Shown: piece after piece, positions 22,665-33,556 of the stretch
Layout: every line of letters starts with the position of its first letter
Numbering within the stretch: position 1 is the first letter of the stretch
Source of the DNA: Otatea glauca
Taxonomy: Eukaryota > Streptophyta > Magnoliopsida > Poales > Poaceae
Reading direction: 5' to 3'
DNA: 64,000 nt
Assembly (NCBI GenBank): GCA_036346275.1
Contig: CM070730.1
Coordinates: 6,820,309 to 6,884,308, forward strand
Program-made: the position numbers and the translations under genes
The notes under the pieces: generated by a model
What the model was told of the DNA's origin: nothing
What the model saw: only the letters and a program-made list of their open reading frames with translations
The model's database searches: none

Positions 22665-23539
22665 TGTCGACGATTGGGACCGTCGACCGCAAAGAGGGGG
22701 AGGATCGCACGAAGGGGCGAGGCCCAGAGTCGCGTTCGTCCGGGAAGAGGGGTTAGGAGACGTGCAGCACAGGGAAGAAGGACGAACAAACAGGGGACAC
22801 AAAGCTTATACTGGTTCGAGCCTCCTAGGTCGGGTAACGGCTCTACTCCAGTCTTGCCCGTAGGCGAAAGATGTCTAAGAGCTCTTCGGGAGAGAACTAC
22901 AGGGGGAGCCCAGCCTCGGGGTCGCTGGGAGGCAACGGTCGAGGGGCTCGGTGAACGGTGGGATGTACAAGTGTTGCCCTTAGGTTTTTTGGTGTGTTGC
23001 CTTGTGCGATCTTGTTGCCGTTGCGGTTCTTTGGATCCTCTCTCCTCCCATTTCCGACCGGGGCGGTCGGGCGCTTTATAGGCTTCTGGCGCTGATCTCG
23101 AGGCTGACGTCAGGTGGCTGTTTGCGAGTTGACAGGAGCAGTTAACCCCAGTTCCCACGCCGGGGAACTGACAGGAGCTGTTGGGGAGTGGTTGATCCTA
23201 GTTCCCACGCAGGGGATTCTGACAGGGGCAGATAGCCTCTAGTCCCCACGTGGGGGGACTGACAAGAGCGGTTGACCCTAGTTCCCACGCAGGGGATGGA
23301 GGTCATCCATACATAAAAGAGGAGACCTATTACATTGAAGTCTGGACCGGGGGTGCCGAGGTCGAGGAGGTCATCGAGGTTTGCAGCAGTTTAGGAAAGC
23401 TCTTGCCCGAGCTCGGGAATAGCTTTCCGAGCTCGGGACCATCCTCGTCCGAGCTCGGGAACAGTCCCCCGAGCTTGGGGGAGGACGGCCTAAAGCCCCG
23501 GGGGGTCAAGACACGTGTCAGGATGATTGATCCCCGACA
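22665..23539 (-). repeat. 3' LTR of the gypsy element (left copy)
   Basis: Starts TGTCGACGATTGGGACCGTC and ends GGATGATTGATCCCCGACA on the plus strand. Contains repeated TTCCCACGC.GGGGA words at 23145-23300 and CGAGCTCGGGAA words at 23405-23465. Longer and less eroded than its partner. Confidence 0.88.
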
Positions 23540-23556
23540 ACCAGCCCCCGAGGCTC
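23540..23556 (-). promoter_or_regulatory. Polypurine-tract-like run of the gypsy element
   Basis: The minus strand reads AGCCTCGGGGGCTGGT immediately before the left LTR, a position and composition expected for the plus-strand primer. Confidence 0.65.
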
Positions 23557-23589
23557 AAGAAACGGTCTGAGACTCTAGGCGTTCTTGAG

Positions 23590-24115
23590 TCTGAAGTCTT
23601 CGAGGAGGGATCGCCCTTTTGGCCGAGCTCGGGAATGTCTGAGCTTTAAAGCCTTATCTTTTAGCGGGCTGGACGGCCGAGCCGAGACGAGGCCACCGAG
23701 GCCGGGCGGCGGTCGAGGTCGGACGAGGCCACCGGCCAAGGCGCGGCGCCGAGGCGACGCTGAAGGCCGCCAAGTCCGAGGCGAAGGTCGCCGCTCGAGG
23801 AGAAGCCGCCCGGTGACTCAAACGGGAAGACCGAGCCGAGAGAGGGCCGCCGAGGCCGGGCTAAAGCGGTCGAGGTCGACGAGGCCACCGGTCGAGTGCG
23901 CGGCGCCAAGCCGGACGCGAAGGCCGCCAAGTCCGAGGCGAAGGTCGCCGGCTCGAGAAGAAGCCGCCCAGTGACTCAAGCGGGAAGACCGCCTGCCCAG
24001 CCTTCAGAGCGACCGCGATCAGGTCGACAAAGCGGAGGCCGAGGTGCTGGCTCTGCAGAGGAGGGTTTCCAACCTTGAGCAGGATAAGCTTGCTCGGGAC
24101 ATGTCTGTGGACTAG
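23590..24115 (+). pseudogene. Antisense ORF remnant with coiled-coil tail in the gypsy element
   Basis: This lies on the strand opposite to gag-pol, near the 3' LTR. The reading is Ala/Arg/Glu/Lys-rich and ends in a heptad-like stretch, QRRVSNLEQDKLARDMSVD, before a stop at about 24110. Some grass gypsy elements carry an antisense gene encoding a so-called putative gypsy-type transposon protein with a long coiled-coil C-terminus. This looks like the tail of such a gene, with the N-terminal domain missing and frames broken. The assignment is inferred from position, strand and composition, not from a full domain. Confidence 0.45.
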
Positions 24116-24374
24116 GAAATTAAGTTAGTAGACAGGTGGGGGTCGAAAGATTCGCACCCCTTGTAAAGACAACATATCTTCTTGCCCAAACTTATAAAGT
24201 TGTGTTCCTTAGAAGACTTAGCTTGCTTGTTTACCCGCGTTGCCTTTATAAGCTTGCTTAGCCCGCTCTTATAGAAGATCCCGAGCAATGCCGCGTCGAG
24301 ATGTACGGAGCAGGATTATTCGGCGGGGCCTCAAGGGCGAGCTATTGCTTTCGGCTTGAACCACTTTAGATTAG

Positions 24375-25482
24375 GTCGGCCGAGCTAGGGATGCTCGAGG
24401 TCAGATGTAACCGAGGCCTCGCCCGAAATCACTCGGGCTCAGGCACGACTCGGGTTGAAGGCTGACCGAGCTAACTGATGCTCGAGGTCAGGTTAACCGA
24501 GGCCTCGCCCGAAATCACTCGGGCTCGGGCACGACTCGGGTTGAAGGCTGACCGAGCCAACTGATGCTCGAGGTCAGCTTAACCGAGGCCTCGCCCGAAA
24601 TCACTCGGGCTCGGGCACGACTCGGGTTGAAGGATGACCGAGCTAACTGATGCTCGAGGTCAGCTTAACCGAGGCCTCGCCCGAAATTACTCGGACTCGG
24701 GCACGACTCGGGTTGAAGGATGACCGAGCTAAGGATGCTCGAGGTCAGATGAACCGAGGCCTCGCCTGAAATCACTAGGGCTCGGGCACGACTCGGGTTG
24801 AAGGCTGACCGAGCTAACTGATGCTCGAGGTTAGATGAACCGAGGCCTCGCCCGAAATCACTCGGGCTCGGGCACGACTCGGGTTGAAGGCTGACCAAGC
24901 TAAGGATGCTCGAGGTCAGATGAACCGAGGCCTCGCCCGAAATCACTAGGGCTCGGGCACGACTCGGGTTGAAGGCTGACCGAGCTAACTGATGCTCGAG
25001 GTCAGATGAACCGAGGCCTCGCCCGAAATCACTCGGGCTCGGGCACGACTCGGGTTGAAGGCTGATCGAGCTAAGGATGCTCGAGGTCAGATGAACCGAG
25101 ACCTCGCCCAAATCACTAGGGCTCGCACGACTCGGGTTGAAGGTCGACCGAGCTAATCGATGCTCGAGGTCGATGAACCGAGGCCTCGCCGAAATCACTC
25201 TGCTCGGGCACGACTCGGGTTGAAGGTCGACCGAGCTAACTGATGCTCGAGGTCAGATGAACCGAGGCCTCGCCTGAAATCACTCGGGCTCGGGCACGAC
25301 TCGGGTTGAAGGCTGACCGAGTTAAGGATGCTCAAGGTCAGATGAATCGAGGCCTCGCCCGAAATCACTAGGGCTCGGGCACGACTCGGGTTGAAGGCTA
25401 ACCGAGCTAACTGATGCTCGAGGTCAGATGAACCGAGGCCTCGCCCGAAATCACTCGGGCTCGGGCACGACTCGGGTTGATC
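24375..25482. repeat. 86-bp tandem satellite in the gypsy interior
   Basis: About 13 head-to-tail units, each with GATGCTCGAGGTCAG, GAACCGAGGCCTCGCCCGAA, ATCACTCGGGCTCGGGCACG and ACTCGGGTTGAAGGCTGACC. Unit starts fall at about 24391, 24478, 24564, 24650 and 24735, so the period is 85-87 bp. As 86 is not a multiple of three, frames rotate every unit. The antisense open frames of 99-177 codons therefore show a 86-residue super-period and are not a gene. Confidence 0.93.
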
Positions 25483-26864
25483 GGTCTTGACCACTTGGCC
25501 ATGGGGGAATCAGACGACTTTTTGCGGCAGAGCGGCTTATTGCGATTGAGATCGTCCCTAGAGGTAATTTTAGGGGTCGCGACCTTCGAACCTGGGAATG
25601 TCATCAGGCTCGGGGTGCTCCTCGGCCTCAACTTGATCGAGGCCTCGCTGGCGAAGACTCGTGTTTGGGCACAACTCTGGGTGGTCTACTGGGTTACTCA
25701 GCTTGCACTGTGTTTGGGCCTTGGGTCTTTCCGCGAGCTCGGAAATGCATCAAGCTCGACGGGGCTCCCTTAGAGGGCGGTTTAGAAATTCGAACCTGGC
25801 CACTTGGCCCCGGGGGTAAGGTCGGCTTAGTGCGCAGGCCGTCTTATCGCGACCGAGTCATCCCCGGTGGTGAATTAAAAACTGCGACCTCCGAGCCCGG
25901 GAAATGTCATCGGGCTCGGGGCGCCCTCTGAGGACGTTCAATGGTTGGCAGCACGGGAGAATGGTCGGCTTATCCCGATAACGATCGCCTTATTGTGGCC
26001 TCCGATCCTGGGAATGCCCAGGCTCGGGTGGTCATCCCCGAGGCGAACCTAGAGAACGCGACCCTAGACGCTGCAAAATAGAACACGTATGGACGCCTCG
26101 AGGCCAAGCTCGCCACGTGACCTTATGGTTGCCCTTATGGCCACGCCGCGAGGTCGCGTCGTTCGAGGCATTCTATGGTAAAAAAGAGGACTTACGGCCG
26201 AAAAAGCCAACGGAGCCTCGAAACCGAGGACTTTAAGATAGCGCAATCTTCCACAGAAGAACCTGCAACTCAGGACCGTGGATCGACGCCACGCCCGAGA
26301 CCGAAGGAGGTTAGTGTTGGAAGCGGCGAGATCTTTATCACGGCGTATACCGGGCCGGACCAGAGCGGCGATATAAGGGTTAAGAGATCCAGCGCTCGCG
26401 CAACCGACCCGGAGGTGAGCTACCAGGCCGGGACCTCCTGCGTCCTCGGGTCGAGGAGGTGACAGGGGGGAGGTCGGCTCACTGTGCGCTCGACCCCCTA
26501 GTGTCGATCCTCGCATGGCGACCTTTGGACATGCGGTGATGGTCCCGGGCCCGTGCCCTGTGATGGGGGGAATGATCGGCTTACTGCGATGAGAATCGGC
26601 TTACCGCGTATCCGACCCCTGGAGGTGAACCACGGGACTATCACGGCGGTTCGAGTAGGGGGCCCGAGGGCCGAAACTCGAGTATCTCGAGTTTGGCGAG
26701 CCTACGGGCGTGACCGACGGGACGGACCTTGCGACGGGGGGATAGCCGGCTTACCGCGATGAGGATCGGCTTACTGCGCGTTCGACCCCCGGAGAGAAGT
26801 GTCCGGGTCACAGCCCAGGTCGCGTTTGCTCGAGATACAAGAGACAAGCATAATGGCAAGGGGA

Positions 26865-27166
26865 ATCACTCTATCTCAAAACAGGCGAAGGAGGAGCATG
26901 AGACATAAAACCTCCAGAGCTAGTCCACATCCCGTGAGCTCGTGAGCTCCCTACCATCGGGGGCCGCAAAGCGGTAAGCTCCCGTGCGACTTGCTGAGAT
27001 GACTCTGTAGGGGCCTTCCCATAGCGGGGACAGCTTGTTGGTGAACGTGGCCTTGGCTGTGATAGTGGAGACCGGCTCTGCCTCGATTCACTTCGAAAAG
27101 GTGTCGATGGCGAAGCTGGAGGTGCTGATGCCGTTGAGGCGATGAACTTTGGACGAACGAAACTTC
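26865..27166 (-). pseudogene. Internally deleted gypsy integrase remnant
   Basis: Reading the minus strand from the PBS, a stretch with IDTFSK then a stop in place of Trp, then IEAEPVSTITA, matches the middle of a Ty3-gypsy integrase core. It runs straight into KLSPLWEGPYRV, GAYRFAAPDGREL and, after a stop, LWRFYV, the usual extreme C-terminus of gypsy pol. So gag, protease, reverse transcriptase, RNase H and most of integrase have been removed by deletion. What remains cannot encode an enzyme. Confidence 0.8.
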
Positions 27167-27188
27167 GGGCCCCACGGTGGGCGCCAGC
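27167..27188 (-). promoter_or_regulatory. Primer-binding-site region of the gypsy element
   Basis: Directly inside the right LTR, the minus strand reads GCTGGCGCCCACCGTGGGGC. TGGCGCC at this place is the usual tRNA-primed start of minus-strand synthesis in many grass gypsy elements. It fixes the element's orientation. Confidence 0.75.
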
Positions 27189-28039
27189 TATCGACGATCG
27201 GGACCGTCGACCGCAAAGAGGGGGGAGGATCGCACGAAGGGGCGAGGCCCAGAGTCGCGTTCGTCCGGGAAGAGGGGTTAGGAGACGTGCAGCACAGGAA
27301 AGAAGGACGAGCAAACAGGGGACACAAAGCTTATATTGGTTCGAGCCTCCTAGGTCGTGTAACGGCTCTACTCTAGCCTTGCCGTAGGCGAAAGATGTCT
27401 AAGAGCTCTTCGGGAGAGAACTACAGGGGAGCCCGCCTCGGGTCATTGGGAGGCAACACGAGGGGCTCGGTGAACAGTGGGATGTACAAGTTTTGCCCTT
27501 AGGTTTTTGGTGTGTTGCCTTGTGCGATCTTGTTGCCGCTGCGGTTCTTTGGATCCTCTCTCCTCCCATTTCGACCGGGCGGTCGGGCGCTTTATAGGCT
27601 TCGGCGGCGATCTCGACACGACGCCAGTGGTCATTCATGAGTTGACGGAGCGATTAACCCCGATTCCACGCCGGGAACCGACAGAGCTGCTGGGGAGTGG
27701 TTGATCCTAGTTCCCACGCAGGATTTCGACAGGGCAGATAGCCTCTAGTCCCCACGCAGGGGATGACAAGAGCGGTTGACCCTAGTTCCCACGCGAGGAT
27801 GGAGGTCATCCATACATAAAGAGGAGACCTATTACATTGAAGTGCGGACCGGGGTGCGAGGTCGAGGAGGTCATCGAGGTTTGCAGCAGTTTAGGAAAGC
27901 TCTTGCCCGAGCTCGGGAATAGCTTTCCGAGCTCAGGACCATCCTCGCCCGAGCTCGGGAACAGTCCCCCGAGCTTGGGGGAGGACGGCCTAAAGCCCCG
28001 GGGGGTCAAGACACGTGTCAGGATGACCGATCCCCGACA
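27189..28039 (-). repeat. 5' LTR of the gypsy element (right copy)
   Basis: Aligns end to end with 22665-23539. The terminal TG of the plus-strand left end reads TA here (27189-27190). It carries many one- and two-base deletions relative to the left LTR between about 27340 and 27850. It ends CCGATCCCCGACA, 445 bp before the ATG of the downstream zinc-finger gene. Confidence 0.85.
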
Positions 28040-28483
28040 AAATGCACTTATGTTTAAAATGATAACTATTTATGACTAGAGAGAGTATTTTGTAAGATGC
28101 ATTTCATGTGTTCTACTAAGCAGCTACTAAGTACGTACGTCTCGGCCTGCTCTAATTCGGCCGAATGAACCGGCCCAACTTATTTTGATCGGTTCGAAAT
28201 TTCGAATCGTTTGTCGCCATGCCACATGTGGTCGGCGGCTAATCTGTTTCCATCCGCTGTAGGGCTAGGCCCGCCTTGGTTTGTACTATACTGGGCCTGC
28301 CAATTGAGCTATGGGCTTATCCTTTGGCCCATGGAAAGCCACGTACGTCGAGCCCAAAGGTAAAGGCTCCTCGGCGTCGGCTCCGACCCGACCCGACCGC
28401 CCTGTCGCAACCACACAGGGTCTCCGTCCAGCCTACAGCCCCAACTCCCGCGCCGCCGCCGCCGTCGCGGCGATCCGTCGGCG

Positions 28484-29259
28484 ATGGACTACAACCAGGG
28501 CTACCCCTACCCCTACGACTCCTCCCGACCCCAGCCCTCCTACTACGGTCCCTACCCCCAACACTACGCCGCCGCCTCGTCCGCGTCGTCATACTACCAC
28601 CAGCCGCCCCCTCCGGGCACCGAGCGCACCGCTCCGGCCGCCGCCTTCTCCTCCTCCTCTGCCGACGAGGCCTCGTACTACGCGTCTCACGGGATGAACC
28701 CCGCGGCGGCTTCCGCCGTCGCCGCGCTGACGCAGCTCTCCGGCTTGGCCTCCTCGATGGGCGCCTCCGAGCGCGCCATGGGCCAACAGCCCTCACCCCC
28801 GCAGTACCCGCCTGCGCAGCATCCCAAGACGGTATTCGTTTGCCTCCCTTAGCTTGTTTCCCTTTTGCCGAATTGCTTTGATTTCCCGTACATGTAAGTT
28901 CGCTGTGCTTTGTTAAGTTTCCTGCGATAGCATTGGTAGTGTGATGATATGCCATCTAGAAAGGCGCCCTTGGAGATTGGATAATCAGGAAGTTTTTTTT
29001 CCGTTAGCGATTTCCGTTATTGGACAAGCTGATGATAATAAATTGATAACTATCTTTACGAAGCTGATTGATAATGCTGTAGGATCCATGATTAGGCGGC
29101 CTGTATAGTACTTCATCAGTATAAGAGTTTGTATGTCTGTACTGTAAGCAATGCAGATCTACTGCCCACTACCAAACAAGGCCTTTATAAAATTGGCAAT
29201 ATCGTATTTAGTATTTATATCCTTCTTCTTGATTTTTTTTATCCGAAGCGGCAGAGAAG

Positions 29260-29297
<38 letters not shown>

Positions 29298-32200
29298 GTT
29301 CTTCTTGAATCTTGATGCATCAGACTGTGCTGATGGTAAATAGGATCAGTACCTTTCGAGCAAACTCATGTTTGGATGGATAGCCTTGTGCAAAGGCATT
29401 ATCAACCTTTTGCAAGCATGTCGAGTTGTCCAATGCATGCTCCATGCTGCCATATATACTATGTTCTCTGAGGGTACAGGTCGCACACCCATGCAAGTGT
29501 AGTGTCCTCGTTATCATCACAAGCATGTAAGGGCTTCTTGCCCATGCTTACATAGTTATATTGACTAGCAATTTGTTTCCTTTATTCTAATCTGACTTCA
29601 TGTGCTTTTTTGTGTTAGAATGTGCTAATTGATCAGGCTTTTTATAGCATCCTTATCAAAACACAAAGTAGATGCTGTAATAGACAAGCAGTAGCCTTAA
29701 CTTTATTCACTGAATCTGTTTGTGATCTGATTTGCACCATTCCTTGGAAAGCTAAGCCTTTTGGTAAAAAAATATTGACATTTACGCTGCACGGACAAAA
29801 TCCAAAATCATCTATGTTTGCACATCAACTATGACTTAATTGTATTTAACAAAAGGAAATTAAACTGATACTTCCCACTAAATTATGCACTCTTTTTAAG
29901 CTGGAATTTTGGTAGATTATATATATTCTGCGAAATTAAGTTCACTTGTATGCATGCAATGGATTGAAAAACCACACTGGATAAATAGGTTTACTTATGC
30001 ATTAGCTTGTCAACCGCGCGAATCAAGTTCAAGTGATGTATGTCTTAAAAGATATGTAAGATGATGTCTTTTCAAAATTCTTGTGGGTAGTACTATTACT
30101 ATATTAGGTTGTTTGAAGTGCTATGAAACCAGTAATTCTTTTTGTGGTCGCAATGAAACTGGCACAAGTGTAGTTACGTATTAGCTTTGCTTGAGGTGAT
30201 CTAGAAGTGGTCAAGAATTCGTTATATCATGCTGTGCACAGTTTGTGCTAGGCTAGTACAAGGACCAGGACTCAACATCCACACTTCAAAAGTGCAAAGT
30301 TCTCTTGTAAGTTCCAACTATGTTGTTCCTTTGTTTATTATAATAATGCAGCATCGAACAATTTGGATAGGGTGTTACTTCAGAAGGATTAATCGGATTT
30401 GATAATCTCTCTGAAGAATGCTCCACTGCAGCCACCTAGAGGACTTAAATTTTAGGTGGATATATTGAAGGTTAGAATTGGAACATGCAGAAATCTTGTA
30501 ATGTTGGAGTTCCTGGGTTGAGCCAAACTGCTATGGAGTGAATTTTCAATTTTGAATGGTCAACTGTGTCCAGAAACCCATCATCTAACCATTATATCTG
30601 CACTGTGAATGTAACCTAACCAGTAATTGTATATGGTATTCCCTAGGGAAGGGTTATCCTTATCGTAAATGCTAAACCCCTTTGCAGTGTTGGCCAACCA
30701 TGTTGTTGAATCTACTGTAGGAACAGAATAGTGGTCAGCTGAATAGGAAAGGTAATGATCTATCTTTTCCAGTGCCATTCTCGTCAGGCACTATTGGCTA
30801 ACCCATTCTGGGATTTGACCAATGAGGTGCTGCTGTTGAAGTTATGCTGAGGCTGCTGTTGAAAGAGAACTAGCTACACGTCAGTAACTTGTCCACTACT
30901 GCTCCTTTAAATGAGTGTTTACTAGCTCCAGCTCCATGGTTGCTGCTAGTATTGGACTGAGAGATGGCTAACACTGGATGCTGCTTTTGACAGCTTTCTC
31001 CAATGTTCAATTGTTTTTGTTTTGGGCATGCAGCCCACAAACTCCATGAGCACACCAATATTTCATGGATAAATGAAACACTCATGTACTTGACTGTATC
31101 CTCTCTGCCTGGCATCTGACATATGTTACTGTTTTGATTAAGATTCATGTCCTGTAGCTCTTTATGTGGATCAAGCTGCACCTTTATGTTTTTGTTAAAT
31201 TTCCATATGCGCTTGAATGATTTTTAATTTGCCACATGTACTAGTCAGATGCATTCCAAATATATCTAACATCTGAGATCGTGAGACTAGATGGTAAATT
31301 TTAGTTCATCTACATTATTTTGATGTAAGTTGTGATGAACTGCATATTATTTAAGTACATGCGAGCGAGAATAACACAAAATCAAAATTGTCTGCTCATA
31401 TAGTGCAAATTCACACAAACTCATGTAATCAAGTAGTACTAACCGTATGTAATCAATTTGTGCTAACCATGATGCTGTTCTACCTTTTCTTGCAGGTTGG
31501 TGGTACAGGGATGTTGATGGGTGGAAGAAGAGGTGGTGGGCCTTTGCGTGGTGGGGGCAGAGGTCGAGGAAGTTCTACGCATCCTCCTCCTATACAGGAT
31601 ATAGGAGTTACTTCACCTTGTGGTAGAGGACGGGGACGAGGACGGGGACGGGGAAGGGGACGAGGACGAGGGCGGGGCAGCATGGTCAGTGGTAGGCAGT
31701 CAGCAATCCTTGCGCCAGCTGGATCATCTGCAGCAGATTCTCAGCTTGGAACAGGACCTGCACCAGCACAGATACAAGATGTGGGGCAAGTGACAACTGC
31801 CAACATAGCACAGGGTCGTGTCCTTCCGGTTGCTTGGTGTGATATATGCCGAGTTGAATGTAATAGCAAGGAAATCCTTGAGCAGCACAAGAATGGAAAG
31901 AGACATAAGAAGACTCTGAAGAGAATGCAAGAGATGGCTGGCTTCCAAGGTATGACTCCTGCTACACCTGACATGGTCACTCCAGCTTCTCAAGTAGGTG
32001 GGTTGCCTGAAGCATCTTCTGAGTTGGCTGAAGGAAGAGATTCCTCCACTGCACTACATATGGTTCGTTCATCCAGCCATGGTGGTGAAGAGCACAAAAA
32101 CTTGGCTTCCGAGAATGCTACAGCTGCAGTCGCCAGAGTGCAAGTTGCCGAAGCAACAACTGGCAATTCTGTTCAGCAAAACACAGTGCCTTCTACAATG

Positions 32201-32956
32201 GCAGTTGGTCACAGTGTTGAAGCACAGATAGAACTTCATGCTGCTGTTGTACAAGCTCATCAGCCTGCAAATGATATGAAAGAAAACGGTGAAGCTCCAC
32301 CATCTAATGCAACAAGTCATTATACACCATCAAATGTGCAATCAGTGGGAGCAAGGTTGGATGGCAACAGCAATAGAAATGGTCCAAAGAGGAAGGTGAT
32401 GAGATCCGACCATGGTGGAAAGAAGCCGAGAACATCTGAAGGTCCACGACAAAAGCCTGAGCGAGTAAGGGAGCAGCCGTTAGTCTGCACCCTTTGCAGT
32501 GTGACATGTGACACAAGAGCTGTATTTGACATCCACTTGGGTGGCAAAAAGCATCTGTCACGGCTCAAGCGTTTGCAAGGCACAGACTCTATATTTGGTC
32601 CCTTGGTTGTGTATATTCCTCCTAACCAGCCAGTAGCTCACCCAGTGGGTGCTCCTGAGCCAGTGTTTTATGGCCTTAAGAGCCGTCACATGGTTGAGCA
32701 GGAGGTTTATCTGCTTGGTGCAATGCAACACCCGTTTCCCATTCTTGGACAGGCTGGTCAGGCCAGCATGGCTGCTGAGGGTACTCAAGTGACGTCGGGT
32801 GCAACTTATGCTGTGCAACCGATGGCTGGAGTGATGGAAAATACTGAGAAAGCTGGTCCTGGGACTGAGCAGGTTGGAAATGGTGGACTGATGACTGCAC
32901 CGTTGGGCAATGCTGCCGTGGAAGCTGATGTAAAAGGGGCCGCTCTCCGTCGCTAA
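28484..32956 (+). CDS. Protein with two matrin/U1-type zinc fingers and an RG-rich stretch
   Basis: Two exons: 28484-28831 and 31496-32956 (602 aa), with a phase-0 intron (ACG|GTATTC ... TTCTTGCAG|GTTGG). The Tyr/Pro/Ser/Gln/Ala-rich N-terminus (1-116) is disorder-like. Exon 2 opens with Gly-rich sequence and a run of GR dipeptides (about 158-180), typical of RNA-binding tails. Finger 1 is C231-x2-C234-x12-H247-x5-H253, preceded by Trp. Finger 2 is C447-x2-C450-x12-H463-x5-H469. This spacing is the matrin/U1C/dsRNA-binding type, not the ZAT type. A basic [16 protein letters not shown] lies before finger 2. A nuclear RNA-binding role is likely from family knowledge; the exact function is unknown. 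The gypsy LTR ends 445 bp upstream. The 2.66-kb intron contains a (TA)n tract at about 29262-29291. An extra small exon in the intron cannot be excluded. Confidence 0.87.
28832..31495 (+). other. Intron of the matrin-type zinc-finger gene
   Basis: Starts GTATTC and ends TTTTCTTGCAG. AT-rich, with a TA microsatellite near 29262-29291 and no domain-bearing open frame. Short ORFs here on both strands are taken as chance. Confidence 0.75.
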
Positions 32957-33556
32957 TTCTCTCGACGCTGCCTGTCGTGTGGTGATGTTTTCGCTGGAGA
33001 ACAGCCCAGAACACGGAGAAGCCAACGCTCACTCATCTCCCTGGTGAAAACTCACCTCTGGTCTTTCTGAAAACTGATCACAAGAGCCCTCTCCTCCACG
33101 TCTTATTTAGTTTCTGATATAGTACACACTTGCAATCTGCTGGAACAATTTGGTTGATATATCCTTCTGTAACCTGCGGTGCATGGCCGCACGATTTGAC
33201 AACTGACCTGGCCTGTTCGAAAGGCCCGAACACGAACAATGTGAATCAAAGTTTGCAAGCACGTGGAAATCCATTACTTGGCGTCCTGTCCTGTTTTCTT
33301 AATGCGTAATGTTGTTTGCTAGTGTGCCCTTCTGGTTAGCGATCTGATTGCTGAATGTAAACAGTATAGTACTCATTATTAAATTATCGCTAGCAACTCC
33401 CGCAGCCGGGCGGGCCCACCTGTCAGCATTCCGTGCTTGTAGCGTTCTCAACGAAGGTTGCTTTGGCCCAACACGGCCCATAATCTCCCATATCCAAATC
33501 GAAGTGCAGTAGAAAGCAGCCGCAGTGTCGCACCGGTTCCTCTCGGCGGCTCCGCC

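Larger units (their letters stand above)
22665..28039 (-). mobile_element. Ty3-gypsy-derived non-autonomous LTR retrotransposon
   Basis: LTRs of 875 bp (22665-23539) and 851 bp (27189-28039) bound a 3.6-kb interior. Ends are TGTCG...CGACA. The flanking 5-mers are GAATG and AAATG, a near-perfect target duplication. Orientation is minus: reading leftward from the right LTR, GCTGGCGCCCACCGTGGGGC follows (a primer-binding-site region of the type seen in grass gypsy elements), and CTCGGGGGCT, a polypurine-tract-like run, precedes the left LTR. The interior has lost gag and most of pol. It keeps an integrase remnant next to the PBS, an 86-bp satellite and an antisense coiled-coil ORF remnant. It would depend on proteins from another element. 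Confidence 0.88.
22448..28085 (+). mobile_element. Stowaway MITE split by the gypsy element
   Basis: The left part (22448-22664) starts CTCCATCTGAAAACAAATAG after TA and matches the intact copy at 9314 through its 3' third. The right part (28045-28085) continues with CACTTATGTTTAAAATGATA and ends in GACTAGAGAGAG before TA. Joined, they give 258 bp, the length of the intact copy. The break is filled by the retrotransposon at 22665-28039, so the MITE is older. Confidence 0.88.

Noticed and set aside
22616..23158. 180-codon minus-strand frame (with related frames at 27399-27638)
   Set aside because: It overlaps the LTR and the Stowaway junction, has no domain, and its relatives are the partner LTR.
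23250..23570. 106-codon plus-strand frame with repeated GLU/LEU/GLY/ASN/SER words, also seen at 27837-28079
   Set aside because: It is present in both LTRs of the gypsy element and comes from CGAGCTCGGGAA repeats, not from a gene.
24375..25482. Regular repeats that could be taken for a CRISPR array or a repeat protein gene
   Set aside because: Units are head-to-tail without unique spacers, the period of 86 bp is not a multiple of three, and the array lies inside a retrotransposon.
31480..31683. Pro/Arg-rich open frame on the minus strand
   Set aside because: It is the shadow of the GR-repeat coding region of the zinc-finger gene.
33458..33556. Upstream in-frame ATG at 33458 for the RuvX/YqgF-like gene
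   Set aside because: The ATG at 33557 has a better context (GCCATGG) and starts a typical transit peptide. The extra 33 residues look like leader translation.
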